The translations under genes and the position numbers were made by a program. Under the pieces are notes generated by a model, which did not search any database, was not told the origin of the DNA, and saw only the letters and a program-made list of their open reading frames with translations. A stretch of DNA of 64,000 bases from Scatophagus argus. Its lineage: Eukaryota; Chordata; Actinopteri; Scatophagidae. The stretch spans positions 7,370,501 through 7,434,500 of the forward strand of contig NC_058496.1 of assembly GCF_020382885.2 (NCBI RefSeq), in the 5' to 3' direction. Positions 58,999-64,000 of this stretch are shown in pieces (position 1 is the stretch's first letter; every line of letters starts with the position of its first letter).

Positions 58999-60177
58999 GT
59001 GTGCCGGTCTCAGTGTTGGTATCTGTGTGACTTTTGTGGCTTCATTGTGACTTTTCCATTACACCTAGAGATTCTGCAAAAGGCTTCTGAATGCTTTTTA
59101 TCTCTGAGCCATTTCAGCCGTGCGCGAATGACGACCCACCGGTTTTTCAAACCACTTTCAAAATGAAGCATTTTCCAAACCATCAGCTTAAAAATAGTTT
59201 CACAGGAGTTCCACCAGCACAGTGAAGATGCCGCCTGTGTGTTTGTTGTTATTTCTGTGTCTGTGCTTTGCTGCATGACTTGTGCGAACGTTTTCATGGA
59301 AATTTTGATCATTTCCATTTCTTCGATGGTTTTAAGCCAAGTGTGAAAACACTGGCAGAGGGCTCAGCCATTCAGTCCTGATCATATATTTTATATGACT
59401 GTCACAGTATAATTTTTGTTCTGATAAAAAAAAAAAAAAAAAAAATCAGTCACAGATGTGTTCTACATATTACCTTTGAGCCAATATTACTTTTCAGCCC
59501 TTCCTTTAAATTGAAGTATTGGGGGAAAATGAGGACTTACGAAAAGGGAAACAAGGAAGTTTTCAGTGCATCTGACTGTGCATAGTTTGCTATTGTGATT
59601 ATTTTATGTTTAGTCTGCAGATATGAACCAAAAACAACAGTGGAGGGACTGAAAGTTCTCATGCAGGATGAGATTATAAAATAGAGCTTTCATGAGGCAA
59701 GAAATCTGCTGAGCCTCTCCCCAGAAAATAACAAAAAAAAAAGAAATACTTTACGTGGACATACTTTCATGTACACATGTCACATGGATAAACTTCTCAT
59801 GGACAGCAAACACCATTGAAATCTCGTCAGCATTCCTGACTGTCTGAGCTGAGTTAGTTTTGATTTCGTTTAGAAACCAGTCAGTCAGCCAGTCAGTCAG
59901 TCAGCAGCTCGGTGATTCACTTGCATGGCATCATCTTAATGAATACATCTTACCAGTGCCCCCCCCCCCTCCATTCACCCATTCCTCCCTCCTTCCCTCT
60001 CGTCTTTCCTCTCTGGCCAGTGGAAATGTGCGTGTGTGCAGATCTTGAGTGCAGTCTGTAATTTTTGGCTGTGGTGGAGGGCCTCAGCTCAGCCTCAGGC
60101 TTCAGGGTTTGCTGCTCAGCCTCAATCACGTCACATGAAAAACTGCTGAGTGCGAGCATGTCTCTTTCTTCCAGGAT

Positions 60178-60178
60178 G

Positions 60179-60217
<39 letters not shown>

Positions 60218-60218
60218 T
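60178..60218. repeat. (GT)n microsatellite
   Basis: A GT tract with one GC unit and one GG break, about 155 bases before the acceptor of the PLEKHA2 start-codon exon. Confidence 0.9.
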
Positions 60219-60348
60219 ATGTATCTGAACAGTAAATGAAAGATGTTTTATCCTCCACATCTGCTTGACTCTGCCTTTCTGTTCTATGAGTCCATTTCCT
60301 TCTGTTGCCCCCTTTTACACTTTGTTTCTTATTGTCTGTCTGACTTGA

Positions 60349-63949
<3,601 letters not shown>

Positions 63950-64000
63950 GTGAGGAGTCAGACTTTTTGATGTTTTTTCAGTGGCTGTGGTCTTTGCCTT

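Noticed and set aside
59878-59906. CRISPR-like CAGT repeats
   Set aside because: A short tetranucleotide tandem repeat without spacers, in a eukaryotic intron.

Overview
The window is nuclear DNA from a ray-finned (teleost) fish. It holds multi-exon genes with GT-AG introns, a tRNA-derived SINE, many (GT)n microsatellites, and vertebrate proteins whose closest remembered matches are human. No prokaryotic, viral or CRISPR feature was seen. All gene models were read by hand from splice signals, reading phase and protein similarity recalled from memory. In every model the exon phases close without a break.

Layout, left to right: TFIP11 (minus; its 3' end lies off the left edge), SRRD (plus; head-to-head with TFIP11), a divergent CLUH-family gene (minus; 28 exons), DDHD2 (plus; 18 coding exons), TACC1 (plus; two alternative first exons and a large first intron), a three-exon Ly6/uPAR-type GPI-anchored protein gene (plus), and PLEKHA2 (plus; its 3' half lies off the right edge).

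The TFIP11-SRRD pair matches human 22q12. DDHD2, TACC1 and PLEKHA2 belong to one neighbourhood at human 8p11. The CLUH-like gene sits at the junction of these two blocks, and the Ly6 gene is inserted between TACC1 and PLEKHA2. The genes do not form one pathway: TFIP11 acts in spliceosome disassembly, SRRD is an SRR1-type protein, CLUH proteins bind mRNAs for mitochondrial proteins, DDHD2 is a lipase, TACC1 is a coiled-coil centrosome/transcription adaptor, and PLEKHA2 binds PI(3,4)P2.

No new multi-gene system is evident. The unusual signals are at the DNA and splicing level. A SINE in a DDHD2 intron is interrupted by a copy of a downstream DDHD2 exon that differs only at synonymous positions. 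Two adjacent palindromes carry four AP-1-type sites in another DDHD2 intron. Two further long hairpins lie in introns. A homopyrimidine tract of about 830 bp ends directly at a PLEKHA2 acceptor whose exon begins with a perfect donor sequence. TACC1 has a phase-compatible alternative first exon encoding an MGGS N-terminus, and several candidate cassette exons are present.
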